From Flavihumibacter fluvii (lineage in GTDB: Bacteria > Bacteroidota > Bacteroidia > Chitinophagales > Chitinophagaceae), in assembly GCF_018595675.2 (NCBI RefSeq), contig NZ_CP092333.1:1078001-1142000 (forward strand): DNA of 64,000 nucleotides, read 5' to 3'. The position numbers and the translations under genes are program-made. Below the pieces are notes generated by a model. The model did no database searches, had not been told where the DNA came from, and worked only from the letters and a program-made list of their open reading frames with translations. The first letter of the stretch is position 1; each line of letters begins with the position of its first letter. Below, piece by piece: positions 1-9,283 of this stretch.

Positions 1-584
1 TTTGCCGCAAAGGTCAGGATCTCTTCTTTCATTGCCTGCAAATAATCTATATCATCGTACCCGTTGGTCATGTTATCCTTTTTATAATCATTGATATCAA
101 AGGATTCCTTTTCACCGGTAGCGAGGATGGTTATGGTCTGGTTGGGCAGGTTTACTTCTAATTGGGTTTTCGGGTCAGCTTCAATTGCTTTGAATACCTT
201 ATTCAGAAATTCTCCGCTTACCTGGACCGGCAAGATGCCAATATTGAGGGAGTTGTTTTTGAAGATATCCGCAAAGAAACTGGAAACCACACAACGGAAT
301 CCATAATCATATATCGCCCATGCGGCATGTTCGCGGCTGCTGCCACTGCCAAAGTTTTTTCCGGCCACCAATATTTTTCCTGAATAGATAGGGTTATTCA
401 GGACAAAATCCTTTTTCGGGGTATCATCGTTATTATACCGCCAGTCGCGGAATAAATTATCACCAAATCCTGTCCTTTCAGTTGCCTTAAGGAACCTTGC
501 GGGAATGATCTGGTCTGTATCTACGTTTTCGATCGGCATGGGTACTGCCGTGCTGGTCAATACTGTGAATTTATCGTAAGCCAT
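1..584 (-). CDS. leuD: 3-isopropylmalate dehydratase small subunit (partial, 3' end outside window)
   Basis: The small subunit works with LeuC to isomerise 2-isopropylmalate to 3-isopropylmalate in leucine biosynthesis in the cytoplasm. The reading frame starts at the ATG at 584 ([10 protein letters not shown]) and stays open for 194 codons to the left edge, so only the last few residues should be missing (family length about 200). The family hallmarks [11 protein letters not shown] (about 23-32) and [11 protein letters not shown] (about 79-89) are present. It lies 45 bp downstream of leuC on the same strand and is presumably co-transcribed with it. The identification is secure; only the C-terminus is unseen. 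Confidence 0.95.
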   Translation of the reverse strand, partial: MAYDKFTVLTSTAVPMPIENVDTDQIIPARFLKATERTGFGDNLFRDWRYNNDDTPKKDFVLNNPIYSGKILVAGKNFGSGSSREHAAWAIYDYGFRCVVSSFFADIFKNNSLNIGILPVQVSGEFLNKVFKAIEADPKTQLEVNLPNQTITILATGEKESFDINDYKKDNMTNGYDDIDYLQAMKEEILTFAA

Positions 585-629
585 TTTTTGGGTTGTTGTG
601 TTCTTAAATCTGGATGTACGTGCTATATC

Positions 630-2036
630 CTACGCTAACAGTTCCCTGGGGTCTGTTACCACTCCTGTAACGGCAGCGGCTGCTGCAACAAGTGGACTGG
701 CAAGCATAGTCCTTGCACCCGGGCCCTGCCTTCCTTCGAAATTCCTGTTACTGGTACTTACCGCATATTTACCGGCCGGGATCTTATCGTCATTCATGGC
801 CAGGCAGGCACTGCAGCCTGGTTGCCTTAATTGGAAACCTGCTTCAGTAAGGATGTCCAGTATTCCTTCATCCTTGATCTGCTGTTCAACAATATGCGAA
901 CCCGGAACGATCCAGGCGGTCACATGTTCGGCTTTTTTACGGCCTTTTACTATGGAGGCAAATGCGCGAAAATCTTCTATACGGCCATTGGTGCAACTTC
1001 CAACAAATACATAATCCACTTTTTTACCCAGCATCGCATCATCTTCATGGAAGCCCATATAATTCAACGATTTTTCATAGCTCGATTTTCCACTACCGGT
1101 TTCATGCGAAACAGGGATATGCTTTGAAATACCGATGCCCATACCCGGATTGGTTCCGAAGGTGATCATTGGCTCTATGTCAGCACCATTAAAATGGTAT
1201 TCTTTATCAAATTGGGCACCTGCATCTGTTTTTAAGGTCTTCCAATAAGCAAGGTCCTTTTCCCAGGCTTCTCCTTTAGGTGCTTTATCTTTTCCTTTGA
1301 TATATTTGAAAGTTGTTTCGTCTGGTGCTATCATACCGCCACGGGCACCCATCTCAATACTCATGTTACATACGGTCATCCGGCCTTCCATGCTCATCTG
1401 CTCAAACACCTCACCGGCAAACTCTACAAAATAACCCGTAGCACCTGCGGCAGTTAATTGTGAAATGATATACAGGACCACATCTTTAGGGGTTACGCCT
1501 ATACCCATCTTCCCGTTCACATTGATGCGCATTTTCTTAGGTTTCGGCTGCATGATGCATTGTGAAGCCAAAACCATTTCAACCTCCGATGTACCGATTC
1601 CAAACGCAATCGCACCAAATGCGCCATGTGTTGACGTATGGGAATCACCACATACGATGGTCATGCCCGGAAGAGTAATACCATTCTCCGGTCCAACCAC
1701 ATGCACAATACCATTTTTCGGATTGCCCAGGCCCCAATAAGAGATGCCATATTTGCCTGAATTTGTTTCCAGTGCTTTCAACTGGTTCGCAGACAAAGGA
1801 TCCTTAACCGGAAGATGCTGGTTGATCGTCGGGGTATTATGGTCAGCTGTAGCAAAAGTTTTATTGGCAAACATTACTTTCAAGCCCCGGGTTTCCAATC
1901 CCAGGAAGGCAACCGGACTGGTTACTTCATGGATAAAATGGCGGTCAATAAAAAAAACATCGGGGCCATTGGTGATATGACGAACCACATGCGCGTCCCA
2001 AACTTTATCAAACAGTGTGCTGGGTGTATTGCTCAT
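630..2036 (-). CDS. leuC: 3-isopropylmalate dehydratase large subunit
   Basis: This 468-residue aconitase-family protein carries the 4Fe-4S cluster of isopropylmalate isomerase. The cluster cysteines are visible in VGSCTNGR and in PGCSACLA, and the substrate-side motif [13 protein letters not shown] is intact. I place the start at the ATG at 2036 ([18 protein letters not shown]) because the nine extra residues available upstream are not family-like. The next gene on this strand is leuD, 45 bp away. leuA and leuB are not in the window and may lie to the left. Confidence 0.96.
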   Translation of the reverse strand: MSNTPSTLFDKVWDAHVVRHITNGPDVFFIDRHFIHEVTSPVAFLGLETRGLKVMFANKTFATADHNTPTINQHLPVKDPLSANQLKALETNSGKYGISYWGLGNPKNGIVHVVGPENGITLPGMTIVCGDSHTSTHGAFGAIAFGIGTSEVEMVLASQCIMQPKPKKMRINVNGKMGIGVTPKDVVLYIISQLTAAGATGYFVEFAGEVFEQMSMEGRMTVCNMSIEMGARGGMIAPDETTFKYIKGKDKAPKGEAWEKDLAYWKTLKTDAGAQFDKEYHFNGADIEPMITFGTNPGMGIGISKHIPVSHETGSGKSSYEKSLNYMGFHEDDAMLGKKVDYVFVGSCTNGRIEDFRAFASIVKGRKKAEHVTAWIVPGSHIVEQQIKDEGILDILTEAGFQLRQPGCSACLAMNDDKIPAGKYAVSTSNRNFEGRQGPGARTMLASPLVAAAAAVTGVVTDPRELLA

Positions 2037-2198
2037 TTTGTATGAATTATAATGGAAATGCAAATTTCTTAAAATTTAAGCAGATAATGGTCATTTTTAT
2101 TTAACAAAAAAAACTAACTACCATTTGTTTTTAAGATAATCACGAAATTGCTTTTGTGAAATAAATATTCCGTTTAATGCATTCAATATTTTGCAAAT

Positions 2199-3233
2199 AT
2201 GTTTCAAACTGTCCTCGTTACCGGCGGTACCGGTTATATTGGCTCCTGGGTAGTTAAACAATTGCTCGAAAAGGGTTATACAGTGCGGGTTACAGTTCGG
2301 CATAAACATAAAAAAGCCAGCTATGCCCATCTTGAGAAACTGGCCACTGGAAACCCTGGCAGGCTCGAAATTCATGAAGCCAACCTCCTCGTAAATGGAT
2401 CCTATGATACAGTGGCAAAAGGTGCTGATGCTATCCTACATATGGCTTCCCCGTTTACGCTGCGATTTGAGGATCCCATAAAGGACCTGATTGAACCGGC
2501 AGTCAGTGGGACTAAAAATGTATTAGGGGCAGCTAACCGGTCCGGGACCGTCCGTCGCATCGTGATGACGTCCAGTGTTGTTGCGATTTTTGGTGACAAT
2601 GGGGATATGAAGGATAAGCAGCTTGCTGCATTTTCTGAAAAGGATTTTAATGAGACCAGTTCGGCATCGCACCAACCTTATTCCTATTCCAAATTGCTGG
2701 CAGAAAAAGCAGCCTGGGAAATCCATGGCCTGCAGAAAAACTGGTCGATGGTTACCATCAACCCGGGATTTGTTATGGGACCAGCAATTTCTCCATCAAG
2801 TGATTCGGAAAGCCTGGCATTCATGAAAAATATACTTTTTGGCAAATTCCGGACTGGTGTACCCCACCTTGAATTTGGACTGGTCGACGTGCGGGATGTG
2901 GCGCGGGCCCATATCCTTGCCCTTGAAAATGAACAGGCAACAGGCAGGTTTATCATCAATGAAAGCTCAGCTTCCATAATAGAACTGGTATTCATCATTA
3001 AAAAACACTTCCCTAAGGAATTCAGTCTACCACTCATACAAGCCCCCAAGGTAATAATTTACCTCATTGGCTGGGCATTTGGGTTAACCAGGAAATACAT
3101 CAGCCGGAATGTTGGTTATCACCTCGCTTTTGATAATACTAAAAGCATGCTGGTATTGGGCATGACCTACACACCACTTGAAACCTACCTGGTTGATATG
3201 GTGCAACAAATGAAAACTGACAGGCCGGCTTAG
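2199..3233 (+). CDS. NAD(P)-dependent epimerase/dehydratase, dihydroflavonol-reductase-like (extended SDR)
   Basis: This is a 344-residue extended short-chain dehydrogenase. The N-terminal Rossmann motif GGTGYIGS is at residues 9-16, VMTSS is near 122-126, and the active-site Y161-xxx-K165 lies in YSYSKLLAEK. The overall pattern resembles dihydroflavonol-4-reductase and cinnamyl-alcohol-type reductases, so it probably reduces or epimerises a ketone or sugar-like substrate; the true substrate cannot be read from sequence. It stands alone, divergent from leuC, and its 3' end overlaps the following minus-strand gene by 4 bp. A TTTG precedes the ATG by five bases, similar to the near-leaderless arrangement seen elsewhere in this window. 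Confidence 0.85.
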   Translation: MFQTVLVTGGTGYIGSWVVKQLLEKGYTVRVTVRHKHKKASYAHLEKLATGNPGRLEIHEANLLVNGSYDTVAKGADAILHMASPFTLRFEDPIKDLIEPAVSGTKNVLGAANRSGTVRRIVMTSSVVAIFGDNGDMKDKQLAAFSEKDFNETSSASHQPYSYSKLLAEKAAWEIHGLQKNWSMVTINPGFVMGPAISPSSDSESLAFMKNILFGKFRTGVPHLEFGLVDVRDVARAHILALENEQATGRFIINESSASIIELVFIIKKHFPKEFSLPLIQAPKVIIYLIGWAFGLTRKYISRNVGYHLAFDNTKSMLVLGMTYTPLETYLVDMVQQMKTDRPA

Positions 3234-4003
3234 TGGCCTTTGCCCTTGCCCATCATCATTGGCTGGTGACTAAATACAAGGCTCACAAAAAAACGGCTTA
3301 ATCCATCTTTGGGTGCATTCCCCAGGTTCTGGTTGTCGTTGGATTTCCAGTAGCTATCGTGGAAACTTCCGGTGTATCCGGCCCTGAGCCCGATTCCGCC
3401 ACCCATACTTTTGGGTGATGTCAGGTTTACACCCAATCCCAGGTGGTATGTGAAAAAATCGTTCTTGAAATTGACCGGACGAATAGCATTCTGCAAATTC
3501 GGTGAATCGAGTACATCGTCAAAGTCCGATGAAGAGTTGTCTTTATAAAACCTTGCCTGGTACCATTCATATCCTAGTCCAGCAAAAGGGTAAAACAGCA
3601 CTGTTTTATTTTTCACAACAGCATAACCAAAGTCAGCGCCAAGACCGATGAACCGGATATTACTGCTTTTTTTCCCTTTGTCTCCACTAAAACTATTGCC
3701 AAAACTTATATCTGAACCTGAAACAAACCGATTCCTTTCCTTCAGCCAGCCAAGTTGCAAAGTAGCTGCATGGTCTTTCAAGGATGTATATTCCGGAAAG
3801 CCCGCGATCCGGGAATTAAGTCCATCAAATTGCTGGAAGCTGGCCCCAAGTCCTAAAGTTGACATAGGCATAAAATCTGTATACTTTCCATGCATTCCGT
3901 GTTTGTCATGCTGTCCCTTCATCTGGTGTTTTTCATGTTTGTCATCCTGCCCTTGTGCAGTAGCAACAGCGGCAAGCAGGCATAATAGGAAGATCGATTT
4001 CAT
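3230..4003 (-). CDS. Predicted outer-membrane beta-barrel protein with His-rich N-terminus
   Basis: This is a 257-residue exported protein of unknown function. It begins with a clear signal peptide (MKSIFLLCLLAAVATAQG). A strongly histidine/lysine-rich stretch follows (about residues 21-41, DDKHEKHQMKGQHDKHGMHG), and the C-terminus is HQPMMMGKGKGH. The middle alternates aromatic and glycine-rich strands (for example LGLGASFQQF, FYPFAGLGYEWY, GGIGLRAGYTGSF), as in small outer-membrane barrels. The His and Met clusters could bind metal, which is inference. No family name is recognised. The gene is convergent with the epimerase. Confidence 0.7.
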   Translation of the reverse strand: MKSIFLLCLLAAVATAQGQDDKHEKHQMKGQHDKHGMHGKYTDFMPMSTLGLGASFQQFDGLNSRIAGFPEYTSLKDHAATLQLGWLKERNRFVSGSDISFGNSFSGDKGKKSSNIRFIGLGADFGYAVVKNKTVLFYPFAGLGYEWYQARFYKDNSSSDFDDVLDSPNLQNAIRPVNFKNDFFTYHLGLGVNLTSPKSMGGGIGLRAGYTGSFHDSYWKSNDNQNLGNAPKDGLSRFFVSLVFSHQPMMMGKGKGH

Positions 4004-4107
4004 AATACATTCGTTTATTCATTTAATACAAGTGAGTTGGTCTTATAGTTGCCAAAAACCAAAAAATGCCTGCTGAAAACACATTTTTCCAGATATTTAA
4101 GCAAAAA

Positions 4108-5199
4108 ATGCAACAAACGAAGATTGCCATACTTGGGGCTGGATTTATTGCAGACATCCATTTTGAAAGTTATCACCGCTTTGTACCTGAAGCGGAAGTG
4201 GTGGCAGTATATGCCCGGGATGGGTCTAAGGCCAGGGCTTTCGCTGAAAAACACAATATCCCGCAATGGTATGATGATATTGATGCCCTGATCGGGCAAT
4301 CAGGTTGCGAAATTGTAGATATCTGCCTTCCAAATTTCTTACATGCAGAGGTCACATTTAAGGCGGCAGCTGCCAGAAAACATATCATTATTGAAAAACC
4401 CCTGGCTGTAACCCTTGAAGAAGCCGATGCCATGATCGCTGCCTGCAAGTCTGCCGGGGTTAAGCTGATGTATGCTGAGGAACTGTGTTTTGCGCCAAAA
4501 TATGAGCGGGTGCGCCATATGGTGAAAGAGGGTGCCATTGGCGATATATATATGCTGAAACAGGGGGAGAAACATTCTGGTCCGCATTCCGATTGGTTCT
4601 ATGATAAAAATAAATCGGGTGGTGGTGTATTGATGGATATGGGTTGCCATGCCATTGCCTGGTTCCGCTGGATGCTGAATAATGCCAAAGCTGTGAGTGT
4701 ATATGCGACCATGGCCACTGTTTACCATAAAGGCCGGACGGTTTGTGAAGACAATTCGGTGGTGATTGTTGAATTCGAGAATGGGGTGACCTGTGTCGCA
4801 GAAAACAGCTGGGCCAAACATGGTGGAATGGATGATCGTTGTGAAGTATATGGCACCGGCGGTGTGGTATATGCCGATCTATTCATGGGAAATGCTGCAG
4901 TAGCCTATAGTAAAAACGGCTATGGATATGCTATGGAAAAAGCCGATACAACAGTAGGCTGGAGTTTTACCATTTTTGAAGAAGTATTTAACCAGGGCTA
5001 CCCGCACGAATTAAAACATTTTATTGAATGTGTGCAGCAGAATAAAGAACCTCTCGTGACCGGTGAAGATGGCCGGGCTGTACTCGAAATCATTTATGCT
5101 GCGTATGCTTCTGCTGGTACCGGCAAAAAAATTAATTTACCATTTCATCCGAAAGTAAACCGGCCGATTGATCTTTGGCTGGATGCCCAGAAAGGCTAA
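4108..5199 (+). CDS. Gfo/Idh/MocA-family oxidoreductase
   Basis: This 363-residue cytoplasmic NAD(P)-dependent oxidoreductase probably acts on a sugar or inositol-like substrate. The N-terminal Rossmann motif ILGAGFIADIHF is at about residues 7-18. The family EKPLAVTLEEAD motif follows, and the C-terminal domain holds GGGVLMDMGCHAI with the expected histidine. I chose the ATG at 4108 (MQQTKIAILG) over one 42 bp upstream because the Rossmann strand should sit near the N-terminus. A NagB-like deaminase starts 14 bp after the stop, so the two are probably one transcript and may share an amino-sugar pathway. Confidence 0.88.
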   Translation: MQQTKIAILGAGFIADIHFESYHRFVPEAEVVAVYARDGSKARAFAEKHNIPQWYDDIDALIGQSGCEIVDICLPNFLHAEVTFKAAAARKHIIIEKPLAVTLEEADAMIAACKSAGVKLMYAEELCFAPKYERVRHMVKEGAIGDIYMLKQGEKHSGPHSDWFYDKNKSGGGVLMDMGCHAIAWFRWMLNNAKAVSVYATMATVYHKGRTVCEDNSVVIVEFENGVTCVAENSWAKHGGMDDRCEVYGTGGVVYADLFMGNAAVAYSKNGYGYAMEKADTTVGWSFTIFEEVFNQGYPHELKHFIECVQQNKEPLVTGEDGRAVLEIIYAAYASAGTGKKINLPFHPKVNRPIDLWLDAQKG

Positions 5200-5213
5200 A
5201 CCCAAATTTTATT

Positions 5214-5945
5214 ATGCAAATATTTATCAGGGATTCATATGCAGAAATTTCTGCTCTGGCAGCCAGTCATTTTGTAGAAATTCTTTCCGGAAACCAACAT
5301 CCATTGGTCTGCGTAGCCTCGGGGGACAGTCCGTCGGGTTTATACAAACAGCTTGTCGCATTAAAAAACGCCGGAAAATTAAATGTTCAGGATTGGAATT
5401 TTATAGGGTTGGATGAATGGTTGGGTATGAATGGGAATGATGAAGGTTCCTGTCGCTACCACCTCGATCAGCAATTCTTCAATCCGATGCAGATCGATAA
5501 AGGTAAGATCCGGTTTTTCGATGGGCGTGCAACAGACCTGCAAGGAGAATGTGATGTCGTGGAAGATACCATTAAAAATAAGGGTGGGGTAGACCTCGCC
5601 ATTCTGGGCCTCGGTTTAAATGGCCATATCGGGATGAATGAACCAGGAACTGATATCCATTCCCGTGCCCATATCGCTCAACTGGAAGAAGAGACCGTTA
5701 AGGTTGGCCAGAAATATTTCACTACTGCTAAAGAATTAACAGGCGGACTCACCATGGGTATTGCCAGCATCATGGATTCCCGTAATGTCTTCCTGATTGT
5801 TAATGGTACAAAAAAAGCAGGCATTGTAAAAAGGCTGCTGGAAGAACCTGTTTCAGCGGCACTACCTGCATCAATATTAAGGAACCATCCTGGCGCCCGG
5901 ATATATCTTGATCGTGAAGCTGCATCACAATTGGCCAATATTTAA
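5214..5945 (+). CDS. Glucosamine-6-phosphate deaminase-family protein (NagB-like)
   Basis: This 243-residue protein belongs to the NagB/6-phosphogluconolactonase fold and most resembles amino-sugar-6-phosphate deaminases/isomerases, which release ammonia from glucosamine-6-phosphate to give fructose-6-phosphate. ASGDSPSGLYKQL forms the phosphate loop, DEWLGMNGNDEGS carries the catalytic Asp, and GLGLNGHIGMNEPG carries the catalytic His. The start is the ATG at 5214 (MQIFIRDSYAE). It follows the Gfo/Idh/MocA gene by 14 bp. The exact sugar (GlcN versus GalN) is not decidable here, so I give no symbol. Confidence 0.85.
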   Translation: MQIFIRDSYAEISALAASHFVEILSGNQHPLVCVASGDSPSGLYKQLVALKNAGKLNVQDWNFIGLDEWLGMNGNDEGSCRYHLDQQFFNPMQIDKGKIRFFDGRATDLQGECDVVEDTIKNKGGVDLAILGLGLNGHIGMNEPGTDIHSRAHIAQLEEETVKVGQKYFTTAKELTGGLTMGIASIMDSRNVFLIVNGTKKAGIVKRLLEEPVSAALPASILRNHPGARIYLDREAASQLANI

Positions 5946-6060
5946 GAAACTATTGGCTGCTATACATCATAATGGAAACTTTAATTCCTTCCGGTGCAGA
6001 TTTTGACTGCCATTTTGCCCAACAATAAATTTTTCACTTACGAACAACGACAACATCAAC

Positions 6061-8244
6061 ATGAGATTACTCTTATTAATTTGCCTGTTTCCTGTCCAGG
6101 TAATGGCCCAGAATTTTTCAGTAAGGGAAATTTCAACCTGGGAAAAGCAAAGTAAAAAAGTCACCATCATCCGGGATAACTGGGGTATCCCACATATTTA
6201 TGGTAAATCTGATGCTGATGCGGTATTCGGATTAATGTACGCACAGTGTGAAGATGATTTTAAAAGGGTTGAATTTAATTATATCGAGAAGCTGGGCCGG
6301 ATGGCTGAAGTAAAAGGTAAGGATGTCCTCTATGATGACCTGCTAATCAGGCTCATCCTTGACCAAAAAGATGCCAAAGCAGATTACCAGCGTGGGCCTG
6401 CCTGGTTGAAACAATTGTGCAATGCATTTGCAGATGGAATTAATTTTTACCTATACAAACACCCGGAGGTCAGGCCAGCTTTATTAACCCGCTTTGAACC
6501 ATGGTTTCCTTTGCTGTGGACTGATGGTAGCATAGGTGCAATCAGTATTGCAGATATCAGTATGAACGAACTGAAGGCATTTTATGGTGGAACACCTGAT
6601 CTGTCTAAAGTTGATTTGCCTGCGGAAGAGCTGACAACCGGCTCGAATGGTTTTGCCATCGCTCCTTCAAAATCAGCTTCCGGGAAAGCCATGTTATATA
6701 TTAATCCGCATGTGAGTCCATATTTCCGGCCGGAAGTGCATATGGTGAGTGAGGCCGGCCTTAACGTGTATGGTGCTGTAACCTGGGGCCAGTTTTTTAT
6801 TTACCAGGGATTCAATTCATTCTGCGGCTGGATGCATACCTCCTGTTATGTAGATGCTGCTGATACGTATATTGAAAAAATAACGCCTGCTGCAAATGGA
6901 TGGCAGTATTTGTATGATGGAAAACAGTTGCCGCTGGTTAAAAAACCCATTACCATCCGTTATTCCAACGGGACTTCCATGGAATCAACCACTATTGAAG
7001 GTTTGTATACCCAACACGGTCCGCTAATGGCCAGGCGCAATGGCCAGGTGCTGAGTATGAAAGCCGATAACAGGATAATGAATGGGTTGATACAATGCTG
7101 GCAACGTACCCGCGCAAACAGCATGGCAGCATTTGAAAAAACACTGGCCTTGCAGGGAAATATTTCTAATAATACAGTGTATGCCGATGCGGCCGGGAAT
7201 ATCGCCTACTGGCATGGTAACAGGATACCTAAAAAGGATCCGAACTTCGACTGGACCAAACCCGTAGATGGTACTACCAAAGTAACGGATTGGAATGGCC
7301 TGCATCCGATCAGCGAAACCGTACATTTGATCAATCCACCGAATGGTTGGTTGCAAAATTGCAATTCCTCGGCCTTTAGTGTAGCCGGTGCGAATAGTCC
7401 GGATCCCGGTAAGTTCCCGGCATACATGGCTCCCGATAAAGAAAACTTCAGGGGCATCAATGCTGTCAGGACCCTTAGTGAAGAAAATGCCTATACTATA
7501 GACAAGTTAATTGCAGCAGGGTATGACAGAAGACTTCCGGCATTTGAAATTCTGGTGCCCGCCTTGGTGAAAGCCTTCGAATCTTCAGTGCTGCCTGAAG
7601 ATAGTTTATTTGCTTACCTGGCTGGTCCGGTTGCAGTGCTGAAGCAATGGGATTTCAAAAGTACCGAGTCATCCATTGCAACCACCCTTGCTATAGAATG
7701 GGGACAAAAAATATTACCTGCAATCAATGGTATTCAGTCGATGGCGGATGAAGAGTCGGACATCGTGCATAAAACAAAATATTTTGCAGCGCATGCGAAG
7801 CCCGCTGCATTGTTAATTCCATTGTATACAACCATTCTTGAGTTACAGCAAAAGTTTGGTAAATGGCAATTGCCTCTTGGGCAGATCAACCGTTTCCAGC
7901 GTATTTCAAATGACCTTGACCTGAAGTTTGATGACAACCAGCCAAGTTTGCCGGTTGGATTTGTAACATCAACCTGGGGTATGTTGCCTGCCTATGTCAG
8001 TTTTCCTTTTCCCAATACCAAAAAACGATATGGTTTGCATGGCAACAGTTTCATCTGTGCGGTTGAATTTGGACCGCGCATCAAAGCCAAATCTTTACTG
8101 GCAGGTGGCGAAAGCGGGCATCCTGAATCGAAGCATTTCAATGACCAGGCAGCCATGTATGCAAAAGGGGAATTCAAGGAAGTTTTGTATTACCGTGAAG
8201 ATGTGCAAAAGCATGCAGAAAAAACATATCATCCCGGGGAATAA
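6061..8244 (+). CDS. Penicillin acylase-family N-terminal-nucleophile hydrolase
   Basis: This 727-residue exported enzyme belongs to the penicillin/AHL acylase family (peptidase S45), which cleaves amide bonds after self-processing. The signal peptide MRLLLLICLFPVQVMAQ is followed by the A chain (TIIRDNWGIPHIYG near residue 35). The autocatalytic junction TTGSNGFAI makes Ser195 the N-terminal nucleophile of the B chain. Downstream family motifs include NPHVSPYFRPEVHMVS and HGNRIPKKDPNFDW. Length fits the family. The natural substrate (beta-lactam, acyl-homoserine lactone or another N-acyl compound) cannot be told from sequence. The stop is 9 bp before the next gene. Confidence 0.9.
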   Translation: MRLLLLICLFPVQVMAQNFSVREISTWEKQSKKVTIIRDNWGIPHIYGKSDADAVFGLMYAQCEDDFKRVEFNYIEKLGRMAEVKGKDVLYDDLLIRLILDQKDAKADYQRGPAWLKQLCNAFADGINFYLYKHPEVRPALLTRFEPWFPLLWTDGSIGAISIADISMNELKAFYGGTPDLSKVDLPAEELTTGSNGFAIAPSKSASGKAMLYINPHVSPYFRPEVHMVSEAGLNVYGAVTWGQFFIYQGFNSFCGWMHTSCYVDAADTYIEKITPAANGWQYLYDGKQLPLVKKPITIRYSNGTSMESTTIEGLYTQHGPLMARRNGQVLSMKADNRIMNGLIQCWQRTRANSMAAFEKTLALQGNISNNTVYADAAGNIAYWHGNRIPKKDPNFDWTKPVDGTTKVTDWNGLHPISETVHLINPPNGWLQNCNSSAFSVAGANSPDPGKFPAYMAPDKENFRGINAVRTLSEENAYTIDKLIAAGYDRRLPAFEILVPALVKAFESSVLPEDSLFAYLAGPVAVLKQWDFKSTESSIATTLAIEWGQKILPAINGIQSMADEESDIVHKTKYFAAHAKPAALLIPLYTTILELQQKFGKWQLPLGQINRFQRISNDLDLKFDDNQPSLPVGFVTSTWGMLPAYVSFPFPNTKKRYGLHGNSFICAVEFGPRIKAKSLLAGGESGHPESKHFNDQAAMYAKGEFKEVLYYREDVQKHAEKTYHPGE

Positions 8245-8253
8245 CTATATCGT

Positions 8254-8649
8254 ATGAAACAGAAACTGGCACTGGTTGCGATCGTTGTGGATGATTATGA
8301 TTCCGCGATTGATTTCTATACAAATAAAATGAATTTTGAATTGGTGGAAGATACAGTTATGTCACCCACGAAAAGATGGGTTGTGGTAGGGCCACGCGGG
8401 ACAGATGGCTGCCGATTTTTACTGGCGCGGGCAGCCAATGCAGAACAGGAGAGCCGGATAGGAAACCAGACCGGTGGGCGTGTTTTTTTATTTTTGCATA
8501 CTGATGATTTTGCCCGTGATTTTGCCCAGTATGCAGTAAATGGCCTCCGGATTATTCGCGAGCCGTCCATCGAACCGTATGGCAAGGTGGCAGTTTTTGA
8601 GGATATCTATGGCAACCTTTGGGACCTGATTGAGCCTTTGAATCTTTGA
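8254..8649 (+). CDS. VOC-family (glyoxalase/bleomycin-resistance-type) protein
   Basis: This 131-residue protein has the beta-alpha-beta-beta-beta pattern of the vicinal oxygen chelate fold. It opens with VAIVVDDYDSAIDFYTNKMNFELVEDT and ends with KVAVFEDIYGNLWDLIEP, where the terminal glutamate is the usual metal ligand. Members act as small-molecule lyases, dioxygenases or drug-binding proteins; the ligand here is unknown. It lies 9 bp after the acylase and 10 bp before the FMN reductase remnant, so the three look like one transcription unit. Confidence 0.85.
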   Translation: MKQKLALVAIVVDDYDSAIDFYTNKMNFELVEDTVMSPTKRWVVVGPRGTDGCRFLLARAANAEQESRIGNQTGGRVFLFLHTDDFARDFAQYAVNGLRIIREPSIEPYGKVAVFEDIYGNLWDLIEPLNL

Positions 8650-8659
8650 ACATAAACAA

Positions 8660-9187
8660 ATGCCCCCAAAAATAAGATTAGCGATTTGTGGCAGCACCCG
8701 CACAGACTCCTCTAATCATCAATTGATTCGGGCTACCGCAAAACTTTATCCAAATGATCTTGACTTTACAGTCTTTTCCCGCCTTGCAGACATTCCGGCT
8801 TTTAATCCTGATATCGATGAGGCTAGCCAGCCAGCTGAAGTTACCCGGTTCTGACAACTTATTCAGGATTTTGATGGTGTACTGATCTGTACGCCGGAAT
8901 ATGCACATGGTGTTCCTGGTGCTTTAAAGAATGCGATCGACTGGACCGTTGGGACTTCCGATTTTTCAGGTAAACCAACAATACTGATTACTGCTGCAAC
9001 TGATGGCCGCGCTGCCCATGCTTCTTTATTGGATACCTTAAAGGTGATAGAAGCCAAAGATGTTGGCAAAAACCAATTGCTGATCCAGTTTGTCAAAACA
9101 AAACTGAATGCTGATCAGGAGATCATCCATGAACCAACCAGGGCTGCTATCCAGGATATTATCAGTTCATTGATGCAAATCCTATGA
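8660..9187 (+). pseudogene. NAD(P)H-dependent FMN reductase interrupted by an in-frame TGA
   Basis: A flavodoxin-like NADPH-dependent FMN reductase can be read across 176 codons in a single frame from the ATG at 8660 to the TGA at 9185-9187. The FMN-binding loop CGSTRTDSSNHQLI is at the N-terminus, and the family signature TPEYAHGVPGALKNAIDW lies after the break. The only lesion is a TGA at 8852-8854 (codon 65) between VTRF and QLIQDFDGV. A C-to-T change in CGA (Arg), the residue expected there, would explain it. No frameshift is present, so this is a very recent nonsense mutation, a sequencing error or, less likely, readthrough. Confidence 0.85.
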
Positions 9188-9283
9188 TTCACACCGGAGT
9201 AACAAAATGCCAGGTTGCCGGTCTGGGTATCCAGGTCGGAAGAATAGCATACAACGGCCAAAACAATGATATGGCATTGACAA

